This document shows, one piece after another, positions 1 through 7,933 of a stretch of DNA of 54,561 nucleotides. Every line of letters starts with the position of its first letter. Positions within the stretch are counted from its first letter, which is position 1. Under the pieces are notes generated by a model, which was given only the letters and a program-made list of their open reading frames with translations, ran no database searches and was not told where the DNA came from. The position numbers and the translations under genes were made by a program. This DNA comes from Bradyrhizobium sp. CCH5-F6 (GTDB lineage Bacteria > Pseudomonadota > Alphaproteobacteria > Rhizobiales > Xanthobacteraceae), in contig NZ_LSIC01000174.1 in NCBI RefSeq assembly GCF_001556045.1, positions 1 to 54,561 of the forward strand, given 5' to 3'.

Positions 1-219
1 CTTCATATCGGTACACCCGGGCGACTTCGTCGGAATCCGCAGTCCCTCGAACGGGGCGCGGCGCTGCATACCCGGGATCAGGTAATCGCCGCCATTTATC
101 GCCGATACGGAATGGGCGGGGTGGTGGCCAGCGCCCGCATGTACTCCCCGGAGACCCTCCGCAACGGGTTCGAAGCCTCTTATCGATTTGGGGGCTCGCG
201 GCGGCGCATAAGGCCTTGA
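1..219 (+). other. Unassigned open frame at left edge
   Basis: Frame 1 is open from the window edge to a TGA at 217-219 and could be the 3' end of a gene that starts outside the window. The encoded 72 residues are rich in Arg and Gly and show no motif I recognise. The frame may be chance in GC-rich DNA. Nothing else is visible in these bases. Confidence 0.15.
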
Positions 220-249
220 AACTGGCCGAGCCCGTTCTAATTCCAAAAG

Positions 250-360
250 TGCAGCGCGCGCGACGCGCTGCTCCGGGTGCCTTCTGAGGACCCGGAGATC
301 GGGCGCCGGATACGGTGTCCGTGCGCTCGTAACCATGTTGCTCGAAAGGAGGATGTGGCT
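250..360 (+). promoter_or_regulatory. ROSE-like RNA thermometer in the hsp20 leader
   Basis: The leader before the Hsp20 start codon folds as a chain of hairpins. Stem 1 is GCAGCGCG (251-258) with CGCGCTGC (264-271). Stem 2 is CTCCGGGT (271-278) with ACCCGGAG (290-297). A weaker GC stem follows, and the last hairpin pairs TTGCT (335-339) with the Shine-Dalgarno AAGGAGGA just before the ATG. A U(U/C)GCU anti-Shine-Dalgarno in the final hairpin is the hallmark of ROSE thermometers, which repress rhizobial small heat-shock genes until the hairpin melts on heating. The fold was made by eye. Confidence 0.8.
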
Positions 361-813
361 ATGACCACCTTTGACTTCAGCCCGCTCTGGCGATCGACTG
401 TTGGTTTCGACCGCGTGCTCGATCTACTCGAAGATTCCGCCCAATGGACGGGCGACAACTACCCGCCCTACAACATTGAGCGGAGCGATGAGGACCACTA
501 TCATATCTCGCTCGCTCTGGCCGGCTTCTCGCCTGATGAGGTGACCATCACGGCTGAGCAGAACGTACTGACGATCGAAGGCCGTAAGGCGGACAAGGGT
601 ACCCATCAGTTCCTGTATCAGGGAATCTCGTCTCGCCCGTTCCGTCGCCAGTTCAACCTAGCCGAATATGTGCAGGTGAAGGACGCTTCCTTCGTGGACG
701 GCATGCTCAAGATCGAGCTGGTGCGCGAGGTTCCCGAAGCAATGAAGCCGCGCCAGATTCCGATCCAGGCCGGCAACGACAATCAGAAGCTCGAGCAGAA
801 GCAGACGGCCTAA
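361..813 (+). CDS. Small heat-shock protein, Hsp20/IbpA family
   Basis: A 150-residue ATP-independent holdase chaperone of the alpha-crystallin family, which binds unfolding proteins in the cytoplasm. The alpha-crystallin domain runs from about residue 37 to 125, and the C-terminal tail carries the IxI anchor as IPI at about 133-135, used for oligomer contacts. The size fits class A rhizobial small heat-shock proteins. The ATG at 361 is chosen over an in-frame start at 277 because AAAGGAGGA lies directly before it and is sequestered by the ROSE-like leader. Expression is therefore probably heat-induced at the translation step. The gene appears monocistronic, followed by a strong hairpin. Confidence 0.95.
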   Translation: MTTFDFSPLWRSTVGFDRVLDLLEDSAQWTGDNYPPYNIERSDEDHYHISLALAGFSPDEVTITAEQNVLTIEGRKADKGTHQFLYQGISSRPFRRQFNLAEYVQVKDASFVDGMLKIELVREVPEAMKPRQIPIQAGNDNQKLEQKQTA

Positions 814-830
814 GTCTTGGCCGAATTGCG

Positions 831-859
831 CCCGTCGCGCGGCCTGCGCCGCGCACGGG
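831..859. terminator. Hairpin after hsp20
   Basis: CCCGT-C-GCGCGGC pairs with GCCGCGC-ACGGG around a short CTGC loop, 18 bases after the Hsp20 stop. The stem is very stable, but only a poor T-run follows, so intrinsic termination is plausible rather than certain. Confidence 0.4.
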
Positions 860-959
860 ACGTCTTGTCCGCATGTAGTCAACAGTCGCTTCGTATCTCC
901 GCCCGGAGGACTCCGGGTGGGCTGGATTGAGACTCGGGCGGAGAGCCGTGGAGAAAGAG

Positions 960-1322
960 ATGGAAAGAGCAATTCCTATCGATCTTCAGCAGATTGAACG
1001 CAAACTGCTTGCGGCGTTCGAGCGTTACGGCAGCGACGGCAGGGCTATCACGTTGCAGAGCCTGGCGACCAGCGTCGGTACACATGGAAACGCGAAGGAG
1101 TTCAGGCTCGCGCTGAAGGATCTGGTCGGTCGTGGACTGGTGAGGCGGGCGGGCGAAGACCCGATTCCGGGCTCTGCGATCGCCTTTCGGCTTGTCGCGC
1201 CGGTGATGCGCGGAGGCGTCGGCAAGACCGAGGACCAATCCAATTTAAGCCGGGCGCGTTCAGTTTCTGTGGAGCAGAGCAAGCCACCGCGGCGACACCG
1301 ATCCAGCATGCCTGCCTGCTAG
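960..1322 (+). CDS. Hypothetical protein, possible winged-helix fold
   Basis: About 120 residues. The first 75 look like a small helical, perhaps winged-helix, unit: an amphipathic helix with IERKLLAAFERYG, then a segment with LQSLATSVG and a helix ending in LVGRGLVRRAGED, the pattern of helix-turn-helix followed by a wing. The tail is basic and low in complexity. I cannot assign a family. The ATG at 960 has a modest purine-rich GAGAAAGAG before it; an in-frame ATG at 927 is also possible. The gene stands alone between the Hsp20 gene and another small frame. It may be spurious. Confidence 0.4.
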   Translation: MERAIPIDLQQIERKLLAAFERYGSDGRAITLQSLATSVGTHGNAKEFRLALKDLVGRGLVRRAGEDPIPGSAIAFRLVAPVMRGGVGKTEDQSNLSRARSVSVEQSKPPRRHRSSMPAC

Positions 1323-1389
1323 GCCAGGCTTGGTGTGGCGAGCTCGTCAGTGCAGACGCACTCAGACGTTCTCTGCTCGCCCGAGGGAC

Positions 1390-1611
1390 ATGACAGGGAT
1401 GGATGACTATAGCGATCTCGCCACGACAAGCCTTACACTCCTGTGTGCCGGCATCATGCTGGTTGCGGGCCAGCTCTATATCGAGAACCGCTCCACTCAT
1501 CCGGGCCAGCAGTCGCGACAGGACGGGCAGCCGGCCCTCGTCTCTAGCGCGCCATCATCTACTGCTTCGCGGGTTGAGCCGCGCCGAGCTCAGAAGCGGC
1601 GGGCGAGCTAA
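1390..1611 (+). CDS. Small hypothetical single-pass membrane protein
   Basis: A 73-residue frame with one likely membrane segment at about residues 11-30 (LATTSLTLLCAGIMLVAGQL) and a hydrophilic tail rich in Ser, Arg and Gln. A GAGGG sits 3-4 bases before the ATG at 1390; a second ATG at 1399 is equally possible. No family is recognised. The call rests on the plausible membrane segment and ribosome site only. Confidence 0.3.
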   Translation: MTGMDDYSDLATTSLTLLCAGIMLVAGQLYIENRSTHPGQQSRQDGQPALVSSAPSSTASRVEPRRAQKRRAS

Positions 1612-1765
1612 AGCGCGCGAGCGGAGTAATATTCTGCTCAACAACCCGCAGACTCTCGTTCGGTCCCTTCCGGCAGCGCGTCAACAGCGCACCCTTGGTC
1701 ACCTCGCCGAGTTCGCCCTGTTTCAAGCACCGAATTTGATTCCGGGAAGCGCCGTATCTCGGGCA

Positions 1766-1799
1766 TGAAGAAGGCCCGGCGGAAACCGGGCCTTCTTTT
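1766..1799. terminator. Strong bidirectional intrinsic terminator
   Basis: AAGAAGGCCCGG pairs perfectly with CCGGGCCTTCTT across a six-base CGGAAA loop. A short T-rich run follows on either strand. It lies just downstream of the minus-strand signal-peptide pseudogene (stop at 1802) and can also stop plus-strand transcription from the small genes before it. Confidence 0.8.
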
Positions 1800-1801
1800 C
1801 A

Positions 1802-2071
1802 TCACCAGGTGTACCAGTAGGGATCAACCGGCGGATAGTAGCGGACTACCCGATATGGGCGGCCGTAATAGTAGGGCGGACCATAGATCGGTCCATAATA
1901 GATCGGGGGTGCGGCAGCGGCCGCTAGGGTTCCCGCGAACACTCCGAGAGCAAGCCCGGGACCGATGCCCGGGCCGCCCCAACCATGGTGACGTCAATGG
2001 GCCGAAGCCGGCGCAATCGATCCGATGAGGAGCGTTGCCGCCGCGACGATTGCAAGAGCAAGCTTTCTCAT
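1802..2071 (-). pseudogene. Gly/Tyr-rich exported protein gene with an in-frame TGA
   Basis: The minus strand from ATG at 2071 encodes a clean Sec signal peptide (MRKLALAIVAAATLLIGS...APASAH). A TGA at codon 26 (1994-1996) interrupts it, and the same frame then continues as a Gly-, Pro- and Tyr-rich region (HHGWGGPGIGPG, later PPIYYGPIYGPPYYYG) ending in a normal TGA before the terminator. This layout is typical of small rhizobial exported proteins of about 90 residues. Because the frame after the stop is undisturbed and coding-like, the TGA looks like one recent point mutation (from CGA or GGA) or a base-call error. A GGGAAACGACAT leader gives a fair ribosome site. Confidence 0.75.
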
Positions 2072-2127
2072 GTCGTTTCCCTCAACTTTCTACGCGCTCT
2101 GCGCACTTAAGTCCTTACCAGGCTCAA

Positions 2128-2153
2128 CATAGCCGAACCTCGGTTCGGCTATG
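2128..2153. repeat. Perfect 12-bp inverted repeat
   Basis: CATAGCCGAACC and GGTTCGGCTATG flank a two-base centre (TC). It lies 57 bases upstream of the exported-protein pseudogene start and 140 bases beyond the glutaredoxin-like stop. It could be an operator or a terminator hairpin; no clear T-run follows on either strand. Confidence 0.5.
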
Positions 2154-2292
2154 AGTTGAATTAGAATTGTCGGGGGCGAGTTCAAGTAACCGGCGCCTAT
2201 TGCCATGCTGCTGCCCGTACGATCATCAGCGCAACGCGCGCCGCAGACGCGTGCGGATCGCCGACGAGTGGGTCAGCTCCTATCGACGGCGG

Positions 2293-2583
2293 TCAGCGAT
2301 AACCTGCCCGGCTCAAAGCGCAGTCGAGTTCGCGTAGCGATGGCTGGACCAGCACTTGTCCGCCGATAGTGACGGCTGGACTTGCAATCCGTCCGCCGGC
2401 CAACCATTCGAGCTGACTTCGCGCCTCCGGATATGCCTCCCAATCCACGAAATGGTAGGGCACGCCAGCCCGATCGAGATGGCGACGCACCATCATCGTG
2501 ATTCCACACCAGCGGCTGCCATAGACAACGACGCCGCCGGCATGCGGCTTTGCTCGAAACATAGAGGAAGTAGACGCATACAT
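2293..2583 (-). CDS. Glutaredoxin-like protein
   Basis: A 96-residue thioredoxin-fold protein. The N-terminal strand VVVYGSRWCGIT carries the active-site position as CGIT, so only the first cysteine of the usual CPYC/CxxC remains (monothiol-like; W precedes it). The helix MMVRRHLDRAGVPYHFVDWE and the later SPAVTI, matching the cis-proline TVPxV loop, complete the fold. The ATG at 2583 lies 13 bases after the stop of a peroxiredoxin remnant on the same strand, so the original unit was probably a peroxiredoxin-glutaredoxin pair in peroxide detoxification. A cytoplasmic thiol-disulfide or glutathione-linked role is inferred. Confidence 0.75.
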   Translation of the reverse strand: MYASTSSMFRAKPHAGGVVVYGSRWCGITMMVRRHLDRAGVPYHFVDWEAYPEARSQLEWLAGGRIASPAVTIGGQVLVQPSLRELDCALSRAGYR

Positions 2584-2596
2584 CGGGAATGCTCCA

Positions 2597-2764
2597 TCAA
2601 GCGGCCTTGCGAGTCACAAGTCCGTCCAGGACTTCGAATAGCTCGTAAATGGCCGGGACATGCTGAAGCTTAGGCGAGACGTGTCCGTAGCGGATGATGC
2701 CATCAGCATCGATCACATACAGCGCGCGCTCGGAAAATCCCTCGGCTTCGCGCCAGACCCGGTA
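2597..2764 (-). pseudogene. Peroxiredoxin (AhpC/TSA) C-terminal remnant
   Basis: The minus strand encodes about 55 residues ending at TGA 2597-2599. They match the C-terminal part of 1-Cys/BCP-like peroxiredoxins (VWREAEGFSERALYVIDADG, then IRYGHVSP). Upstream of 2764 the reading frame shifts and the catalytic TxxC region is absent. The 5' end is replaced by an unrelated HdeD-family fragment in opposite orientation, so the junction near 2765-2817 is a deletion or rearrangement point. The product cannot function. Confidence 0.7.
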
Positions 2765-2817
2765 CGCCCGAGGACTTTGCCCGCCTGCAATCAGCGGCGA
2801 CCGAAGCGATACGAGAG

Positions 2818-3321
2818 CATTGGGTTGCCTTCCTCGTCGAAGGCGTTCTGCTCACCATCCTCGGCTTCGCGGCCATGATCGTGCCACCGCTGGCCAGCAT
2901 TGCGGCAACGATCTGGCTCGGATGGATATTCTTGATCAATGGTCTATTAGTCGGACTGGTCCTGACATTCTGGGCGAAAGGAGGTGGTCATTGCTCTCCG
3001 CCCTCGTCACTATTGCCACGGGAGTGGTCCTGCTGGTTGCGCCCATCCAAGGCACGTACGCGCTGACCATCGTCTTGGGAGCTTACTTCCTGGCCGAGGG
3101 CGTCGCTTCCATCCTGTACGCGTTCGAGCATCGGCGCGAATTGACTGGTCGCTGGTCTTGAATGCTGGTTGCGGGTCTGATAGGCTTGCTGATCGCGGTC
3201 ATCATCATTATTGGCCTCGGCGCTGTGGGCGGTTGGATTGCTTATCGGGATCAACTTAGCTTTTGGCGGCGCAACGCTGATAGGGATGGCCCTGGCCGCG
3301 CACAGCGGAAATTTCGACTGA
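2818..3321 (+). pseudogene. HdeD-family (DUF308) membrane protein, frameshifted
   Basis: Three reading frames together give an HdeD-like acid-resistance membrane protein. Frame one (2818 to about 2985) gives HWVAFLVEGVLLTILGFAAM and WLGWIFLINGLLVG. Frame two (about 2985-3161) gives LLSALVTIATGVVLLVAPIQ and AYFLAEGVASILYAF. The last frame (about 3235-3321) gives GLLIGINLAFGGATLIG and the stop. At least two frameshifts and a TGA at 3159-3161 break it. The start is also lost next to the peroxiredoxin remnant. HdeD proteins are six-helix inner-membrane proteins of uncertain role. Confidence 0.75.
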
Positions 3322-3347
3322 GCGAAGCATAGGCCGCCGGCTAGAAA

Positions 3348-3380
3348 CGAAGACCCCGGATTGACCGGGGTCTTCGTCTC
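3348..3380. terminator. Intrinsic terminator
   Basis: CGAAGACCCCGG pairs with CCGGGGTCTTCG around a five-base loop, followed by TCTC. It sits between the converging HdeD remnant and the NDUFS4-like gene and can serve both. Confidence 0.75.
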
Positions 3381-3473
3381 TCGAAGGCTGAACGGCTGCA
3401 GCAGACACCGTCATGCTGCCGTTTCTGTGATCGGCTCGCTCCCAGGCGCAGAAGCGGAAGCCGGCCGCCCCTC

Positions 3474-4184
3474 TCAGCGCTCCTCGGACTGAATGGTAGT
3501 CCGTTCGAGCTCGAGCAAAGCGAGTTCGACTTCACGCAGCCGCGATTGTCGCTGCTCGTCCGGTTCTCCGTCGCCGCTCGCGTGTTCGATCAGGTATTCG
3601 GTCCAAGCCCAGTTTATCAGGATCGAGCGCTTCGCCTCGATCGGGAGAGCCGCATCCTTTACCACGGCCATAGGGGTGGTCCAGCCTTCATCCCCTCGCG
3701 GGTCGTGCCGAGCTTCAGCGCCTGCGACGGCATCCACATAGCTTTCTTGCAAGGCGCCAAGCCCAAGGCGTTCGAGTGTGGCATCGGAGAAGGCACGCGT
3801 CACTGCGGGCGGCGTTTCCGCCTGGTCCGCGCCTCCGTGGTGAGACGTCTGAACGATGTATTGTAGCCCCTGCCGTTCGGCATAGCGGATCGCCGATGTC
3901 AGGGTCGGAAAGTTGAGGTCGACCTGGGTCAGCGGATCATCATCCGAGGTCCACCCCATCAAAGGCTCCAGGTAGGGAGCGCTACGCCGCTCGAAGACAA
4001 GCCGCCAGCCGTCGCAATGGGCTCTTCCCGAACTGATCGGCGATGGCTCAGGCCTAAAGATGATGGCTGTGGCACCTTTGGGAAACACGGACGGGGTGAA
4101 AAGCTGGTCTGCCCGCCGATTGTCATTGGCAAACACAGCTTCCGGTAGGGGTTGTTCCAAAACGTTGGTTTTCACGACCTCCAT
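3474..4184 (-). CDS. NDUFS4-like (ETC complex I subunit) domain protein
   Basis: A 236-residue soluble protein. Residues about 40-110 match the NDUFS4/complex I 18-kDa accessory subunit: IIFRPEPSPISSGRAH, then WRLVFERR, EPLMGWTSDDDPLTQVDL and SAIRYAERQGL. The remaining about 110 residues are a charged helical extension (AKRSILINWAWTEYLIEHA near the end) not found in the usual 100-residue alphaproteobacterial subunit. No other complex I gene is near, so this is either a stand-alone paralogue or a protein that reuses the fold. The ATG at 4184 has GGGAGGGATCAA before it, a strong ribosome site. Confidence 0.8.
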   Translation of the reverse strand: MEVVKTNVLEQPLPEAVFANDNRRADQLFTPSVFPKGATAIIFRPEPSPISSGRAHCDGWRLVFERRSAPYLEPLMGWTSDDDPLTQVDLNFPTLTSAIRYAERQGLQYIVQTSHHGGADQAETPPAVTRAFSDATLERLGLGALQESYVDAVAGAEARHDPRGDEGWTTPMAVVKDAALPIEAKRSILINWAWTEYLIEHASGDGEPDEQRQSRLREVELALLELERTTIQSEER

Positions 4185-4542
4185 TTGATCCCTCCCATAT
4201 CTGAGAACCGCACGAGGCTCGCTCGAGTCGCGCAGCGCGTCAGTCCTATGAAAGGATGACTGAATGACATGTCCTTGCGCCGCTTCTTTGCCAGCGTCGC
4301 GGCGATCAAGTTGGGTATCTTCCTGCGGGCCTTCAAGAGCTCGCCGCGAAGGAGCAATTGTCCAGGCGCGCCGCTGCTGGCGCCAGTGCTCACCCTCTTG
4401 AAACAGGGTGAGACCGTTTTAGTTCGTCAACTGCCCGTCCCCCGCGCGACGAGGCTCCGGCTGGCACCGTCGGGCGTACCCTGCCAGCTCTCACGCGCGC
4501 GATCGACTATCTCACATCATCCGATCTAAAAGGAGTTGAACG
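4185..4542. other. Intergenic region with one hairpin
   Basis: No convincing gene. A short frame from ATG 4269 has no recognisable family. CTCACCCT (4389-4396) and AGGGTGAG (4405-4412) form a hairpin followed by ACCGTTTTA, a possible plus-strand terminator, which hints that a small transcript once ran through here. The 3' end holds the ribosome site (AAAAGGAG) of the SPW-repeat gene. Confidence 0.4.
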
Positions 4543-4896
4543 ATGATCAAACAGGAAAAGCTTCCCGATCTGGTAAATCTACTGCTCGGCATCGGCCTGT
4601 TCGTATCGCCTTGGGCATTTGGCTTTACAAGCCTCAGCGCTGCGAGCTGGAACGCCTGGGCATCAGGCGCTCTGATCGCTGCGCTTGCTGCGGCCGCGCT
4701 CTGGCTGTTCGCCGAATGGGAGGAGTGGCTTACTCTCATCGTCGGATTGTGGGTCGCAACGTCGCCGTGGTTTGCACACTTTTCCACGCACCATACGGCT
4801 ACAACGCTCCACGTGATCGGCGGCATCGTTGTTGCTGTGATCGCGGCAGTTCGCATCTGGCATGTTCACAGAGGCTATCCGCACGCCATGACCTGA
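4543..4896 (+). CDS. SPW-repeat membrane protein
   Basis: A 117-residue integral membrane protein with four likely helices and two copies of the family signature: FVSPWAFGF at about residues 21-29 and VATSPWFAHF at about 72-81. SPW proteins are short, mostly uncharacterised inner-membrane proteins common in Rhizobiales and actinobacteria. The ATG at 4543 follows AAAAGGAGTTGAACG, a near-ideal ribosome site. It stands alone. Function is unknown; the family assignment is firm. Confidence 0.9.
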   Translation: MIKQEKLPDLVNLLLGIGLFVSPWAFGFTSLSAASWNAWASGALIAALAAAALWLFAEWEEWLTLIVGLWVATSPWFAHFSTHHTATTLHVIGGIVVAVIAAVRIWHVHRGYPHAMT

Positions 4897-5199
4897 GGAA
4901 TGGCCGAGGGAGGGTTGAGCAGCCCTCCCTCGTAAGCCCTTAGCTTTCTCGCCGGCTTACTCATCCGACTATCGAACGAACGCTTCTCCACTCCAGTGCA
5001 GATTTCGGTCCCTCCGTGCGCCTGGAGCGATCGCCGGACGCAGACGTGCATTTTGCCCCGACACGTCTCTTTGCGAGGCGGATGTACGACTCCCAGCAGT
5101 AGCGCTCAGCGCTATCGCGCGAGCAATGGTGGTCGAGAGACTGGGCGACGGGCCTAGCACGGCCGCGGCAAATTCAGTGGAAGCTCAGTGGAAGCGCCG
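4897..5199. other. Intergenic region, nothing recognised
   Basis: About 300 bases between the SPW-repeat gene and the 3' end of ftsH. A short purine/pyrimidine symmetry after 4897 (GGGAGGG followed by CCCTCCC near 4909-4928) could be a weak terminator for the SPW gene. No gene or remnant is recognised in the rest. Confidence 0.4.
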
Positions 5200-7041
5200 T
5201 TAGATCAGTTGGAGCGTTTCTTTCGGCATTTCCCGTATTAGCAGTTCAATATCGCTCTGCTCGAGCGTCTCCTTTTCGAGGAGCTTCTTTGCCGCACGGT
5301 CCAGGATCGGACGCCGTGTGTTCAATAGGCCCTGGGTGCGCTGGAAGACCTGATCCACAATCGCTTTCACCTCACGATCGACAGTAGCAGCAGTCTCCTC
5401 CGCATAGTCTCGCTCGTGGACCGGATAAGATTGGTCGGGGCCTGCGAGAAAATTACCGGGCTCGCGATCGTAGGCAACACTGCCGAGTTTCTCCGACATG
5501 CCATAACGCGTCACCATGCTTCGCGCGATGTCGGTTACCCGGCGCAGGTCGTCGGCGGCTCCGGTCGATAGATGACCAAACACAATTAGCTCAGCCGCGC
5601 GGCCGCCGAGCAGTACCGCCATTTTGTTTTCCAGCTCCTCCTTGGTCATCAGGAATCGATCCTCGATCGGCCGCTGAATGGTGTAGCCCAGTGCGCCGAC
5701 TCCGCGTGGGATGATCGAGACCTTGTGTACTGGATCGACACCGGGCAGTGAGAGCGCGACGAGCGCGTGGCCCATCTCGTGGTAAGCGACGATCTCGCGC
5801 TCCTTGGGATTGAGCAGCCGGTTGCGCTTTTCCAAGCCGGCGACCATGCGTTCCACCGCGTTATTGAAGTCGCTCATGCTAACCGCTTCGGCGCCACGGC
5901 GCGTCGCCAGAAGCGCGGCCTCATTAACGAGATTAGCGAGGTCGGCCCCGGTAAATCCAGGTGTTAACGCTGCGACGGCCTCCGGCTGCACATCACCAGC
6001 AAGCCGCACCTTCTTCATGTGGACGTCGAGTATCTCGACACGACCCTTCTTGTCAGGACGATCGACCAAGACCTGGCGGTCGAAACGGCCAGCACGCAAC
6101 AGGGCAGGATCGAGAATTTCCGGTCGGTTTGTGGCCGCAAGGATTACCAGGCCCGAGCGCGAGTCGAAGCCATCGAGTTCCACGAGAAGCTGGTTGAGCG
6201 TTTGCTCCTTCTCATCGTGCCCTCCAGCAAACGGGCCGATGCCGCGAGCTCGGCCAAGCGCGTCGAGTTCGTCAATGAAGATGATAGCTGGCGCCTTTTC
6301 GTGAGCTTGCTGGAACAGGTCGCGCACCCGCGCAGCTCCGACGCCGACGAACATCTCTACGAATTCAGAGCCCGAGATCGAGAAGAAAGGCACCCGGGCC
6401 TCGCCGGCGACCGCCTTTGCCAGCAAGGTCTTGCCTGTCCCGGGCGGGCCAACCAGCAACACGCCCTTCGGCATGCGGCCGCCAAGTCGGCCGCAGTCGG
6501 CGGGATTCTTCAGGAAATCGACGACTTCGCGAAGCTCGTCTTTGGCTTCGTCGACGCCAGCCACATCCGGGAAGGTCACACCGGTATTGGATTCGACATA
6601 GATCTTGGCCTTGCTCTTGCCGATTGCCATCAGTCCGCCGCCAAGGCCGCCCCCTTCGGCCATGCGGCGGCCAATGTACCACCACAACCCGAAGAATATC
6701 AGGACCGGCATTGCCCAGGAGAGGAGATCGCGCAGGAAGGTGCTCTCAATTTGTCCGGTGAACCGAACGTTGTACTTCTCGAGCTCCTGCGCCACGTCCT
6801 GGTCAACGCGCGTGGTCACAAATCTCTTCTGACCACCGGGCAGCGGCTCCTTGAGTGTGCCCTGCAGCGTGCGATCGGAAATGCCGACCGCGTCGACTTT
6901 CCCCTGATGCAGCAACTGCAGGTATTCGCTATAGGGAATGACGGCGATCTGGGTGGCCGTCGCGACCAGATACTGGATGAAGATGACCGCGAAAACGGCG
7001 GCAATGGTGTATCCGATATTGAAGCGGGTTTTGTTCGTCAT
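5200..7041 (-). CDS. ftsH: ATP-dependent zinc metalloprotease FtsH
   Basis: A 613-residue membrane-anchored AAA+ protease that extracts and degrades membrane and short-lived cytosolic proteins. Two N-terminal helices (about 12-30 and about 108-124) flank a periplasmic domain. The AAA module has Walker A GPPGTGKT at about residue 198, Walker [12 protein letters not shown] and an SRH region. The M41 protease site is HEMGH at about 421. Length is normal. ATG 7041 is preferred; an in-frame TTG at 7047 is possible. It differs from the housekeeping type in its short tail, so it is probably one of several ftsH paralogues, here in a stress-gene neighbourhood. Confidence 0.95.
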   Translation of the reverse strand: MTNKTRFNIGYTIAAVFAVIFIQYLVATATQIAVIPYSEYLQLLHQGKVDAVGISDRTLQGTLKEPLPGGQKRFVTTRVDQDVAQELEKYNVRFTGQIESTFLRDLLSWAMPVLIFFGLWWYIGRRMAEGGGLGGGLMAIGKSKAKIYVESNTGVTFPDVAGVDEAKDELREVVDFLKNPADCGRLGGRMPKGVLLVGPPGTGKTLLAKAVAGEARVPFFSISGSEFVEMFVGVGAARVRDLFQQAHEKAPAIIFIDELDALGRARGIGPFAGGHDEKEQTLNQLLVELDGFDSRSGLVILAATNRPEILDPALLRAGRFDRQVLVDRPDKKGRVEILDVHMKKVRLAGDVQPEAVAALTPGFTGADLANLVNEAALLATRRGAEAVSMSDFNNAVERMVAGLEKRNRLLNPKEREIVAYHEMGHALVALSLPGVDPVHKVSIIPRGVGALGYTIQRPIEDRFLMTKEELENKMAVLLGGRAAELIVFGHLSTGAADDLRRVTDIARSMVTRYGMSEKLGSVAYDREPGNFLAGPDQSYPVHERDYAEETAATVDREVKAIVDQVFQRTQGLLNTRRPILDRAAKKLLEKETLEQSDIELLIREMPKETLQLI

Positions 7042-7370
7042 CGCCAAACTCGATGTAAAATACGGAAGCGGCTTTGCAGCACTGCACCAAACACCTTGGA
7101 CATGGCCTTGGTTTCACTGGGTCTTGGTGGGGCTCGCGCCGATGCATTGTAGTAGGCTTGGCTCGGTCTGAAAGCCCCTTGCAACCGGACGCTGGAGTTG
7201 ACGCGGACTGCTTTGCGGTTGGCATAGCTTTCAGTCGGTCAGCTGCTGCAGCTTGCAAGCCAAGTCCCGCCCCGCAGCTTCCATTCGCCCGCTAGAAGGT
7301 TCTCCTTGATCTGGATGTCAACATCCGAAAACCAGGCAGCTCGGCGAAAGGGCGAACCTAAGCGTGGACC
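7042..7370. other. Upstream region of ftsH
   Basis: Holds the presumed ftsH promoter, reading leftward. I see no clear sigma-32 or sigma-70 hexamers and no recognisable gene. The right end passes into the alpha/beta-hydrolase remnant. Confidence 0.35.
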
Positions 7371-7497
7371 ATGGACGACGCCTACCAGCTCCCGGATTAC
7401 GTGCTGGAGAGCTACCGGTTCATGCGCGCCCCCTGGCGCACCGAACGGGTCGACGGCACCTCGCACTTTATGATGCTTGACCGGCCCGAGCAGTCGC
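7371..7497 (+). pseudogene. Alpha/beta-hydrolase (epoxide-hydrolase-like) C-terminal remnant
   Basis: About 40 residues of open frame match the extreme C-terminus of alpha/beta hydrolases, with the catalytic-histidine strand RTERVDGTSHFMMLDRPEQ (His of the triad in GTSH). Everything upstream (nucleophile elbow, cap) is missing, and the frame then drifts into unrelated sequence. It lies beside an IS481-type remnant, which probably took part in the truncation. Confidence 0.6.
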
Positions 7498-7628
7498 GAC
7501 CGACAAAACGACGTCCGCTAGGATGGTGCTGCAACAGGTTGATCGCTGACGCCACTGTCGACGCGTCATCGGCCCCATGTGACTGCTGGACACTGTTCAG
7601 GTCTGCGCAGACCGTCGCACCTAGATGT

Positions 7629-7933
7629 TCAGTCCCGACGTGAGATGGTCGGGCACAGCCTGAAGCGCTGCGGCTCCTTCGTCCAGGCTTTGCAGATGGC
7701 CTCGAAGGGCGTGAGGCCGGCGAGAGCCTTCACCCGCTTGGCGAAGTTGTGGGCGCCGACGAAGGCCGCCACGTAGTCACGGAGCTGGTCGTGGCTCTCG
7801 TGCTGATAGCTGCGCACGGTGACCTCGTTGAACGTGCGATTCAGCCGCTCGACTTGGCCGTTGGTCCAGGCATGGAACGGCTTGGTAGCCGATGATCGAT
7901 GTCGGTCTCGGCGGAGACGAACTCGAAGGCATG
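7629..7933 (-). mobile_element. IS481-family transposase, C-terminal remnant
   Basis: The minus strand encodes the end of an IS481-type DDE transposase: HAWTNGQVERLNRTFNE with the catalytic-region Glu, then HDQLRDYVAAFVGAHNFAKR and LAGLTPFEAICKAWT. One base is missing near 7886, where CATCGGCT should read into ACCAAGCCG, so FVSAETDIDHR lies in another frame. The N-terminal helix-turn-helix and first two Asp residues are absent. No terminal inverted repeats were found. The element is dead. Confidence 0.8.

Noticed and set aside
2932..2942. TTGATCAA as a FixK box
   Set aside because: The half-sites lack the four-base spacer, and it lies inside the HdeD coding remnant.
2694..3161. 155-codon plus-strand frame covering the peroxiredoxin/HdeD junction
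   Set aside because: Only its second half is HdeD-like; the first half is antisense to the peroxiredoxin remnant, so it is a chance fusion, not a gene.
6019..7152. 377-codon plus-strand frame opposite ftsH
   Set aside because: Antisense to an unmistakable FtsH; no independent start signal or motif.
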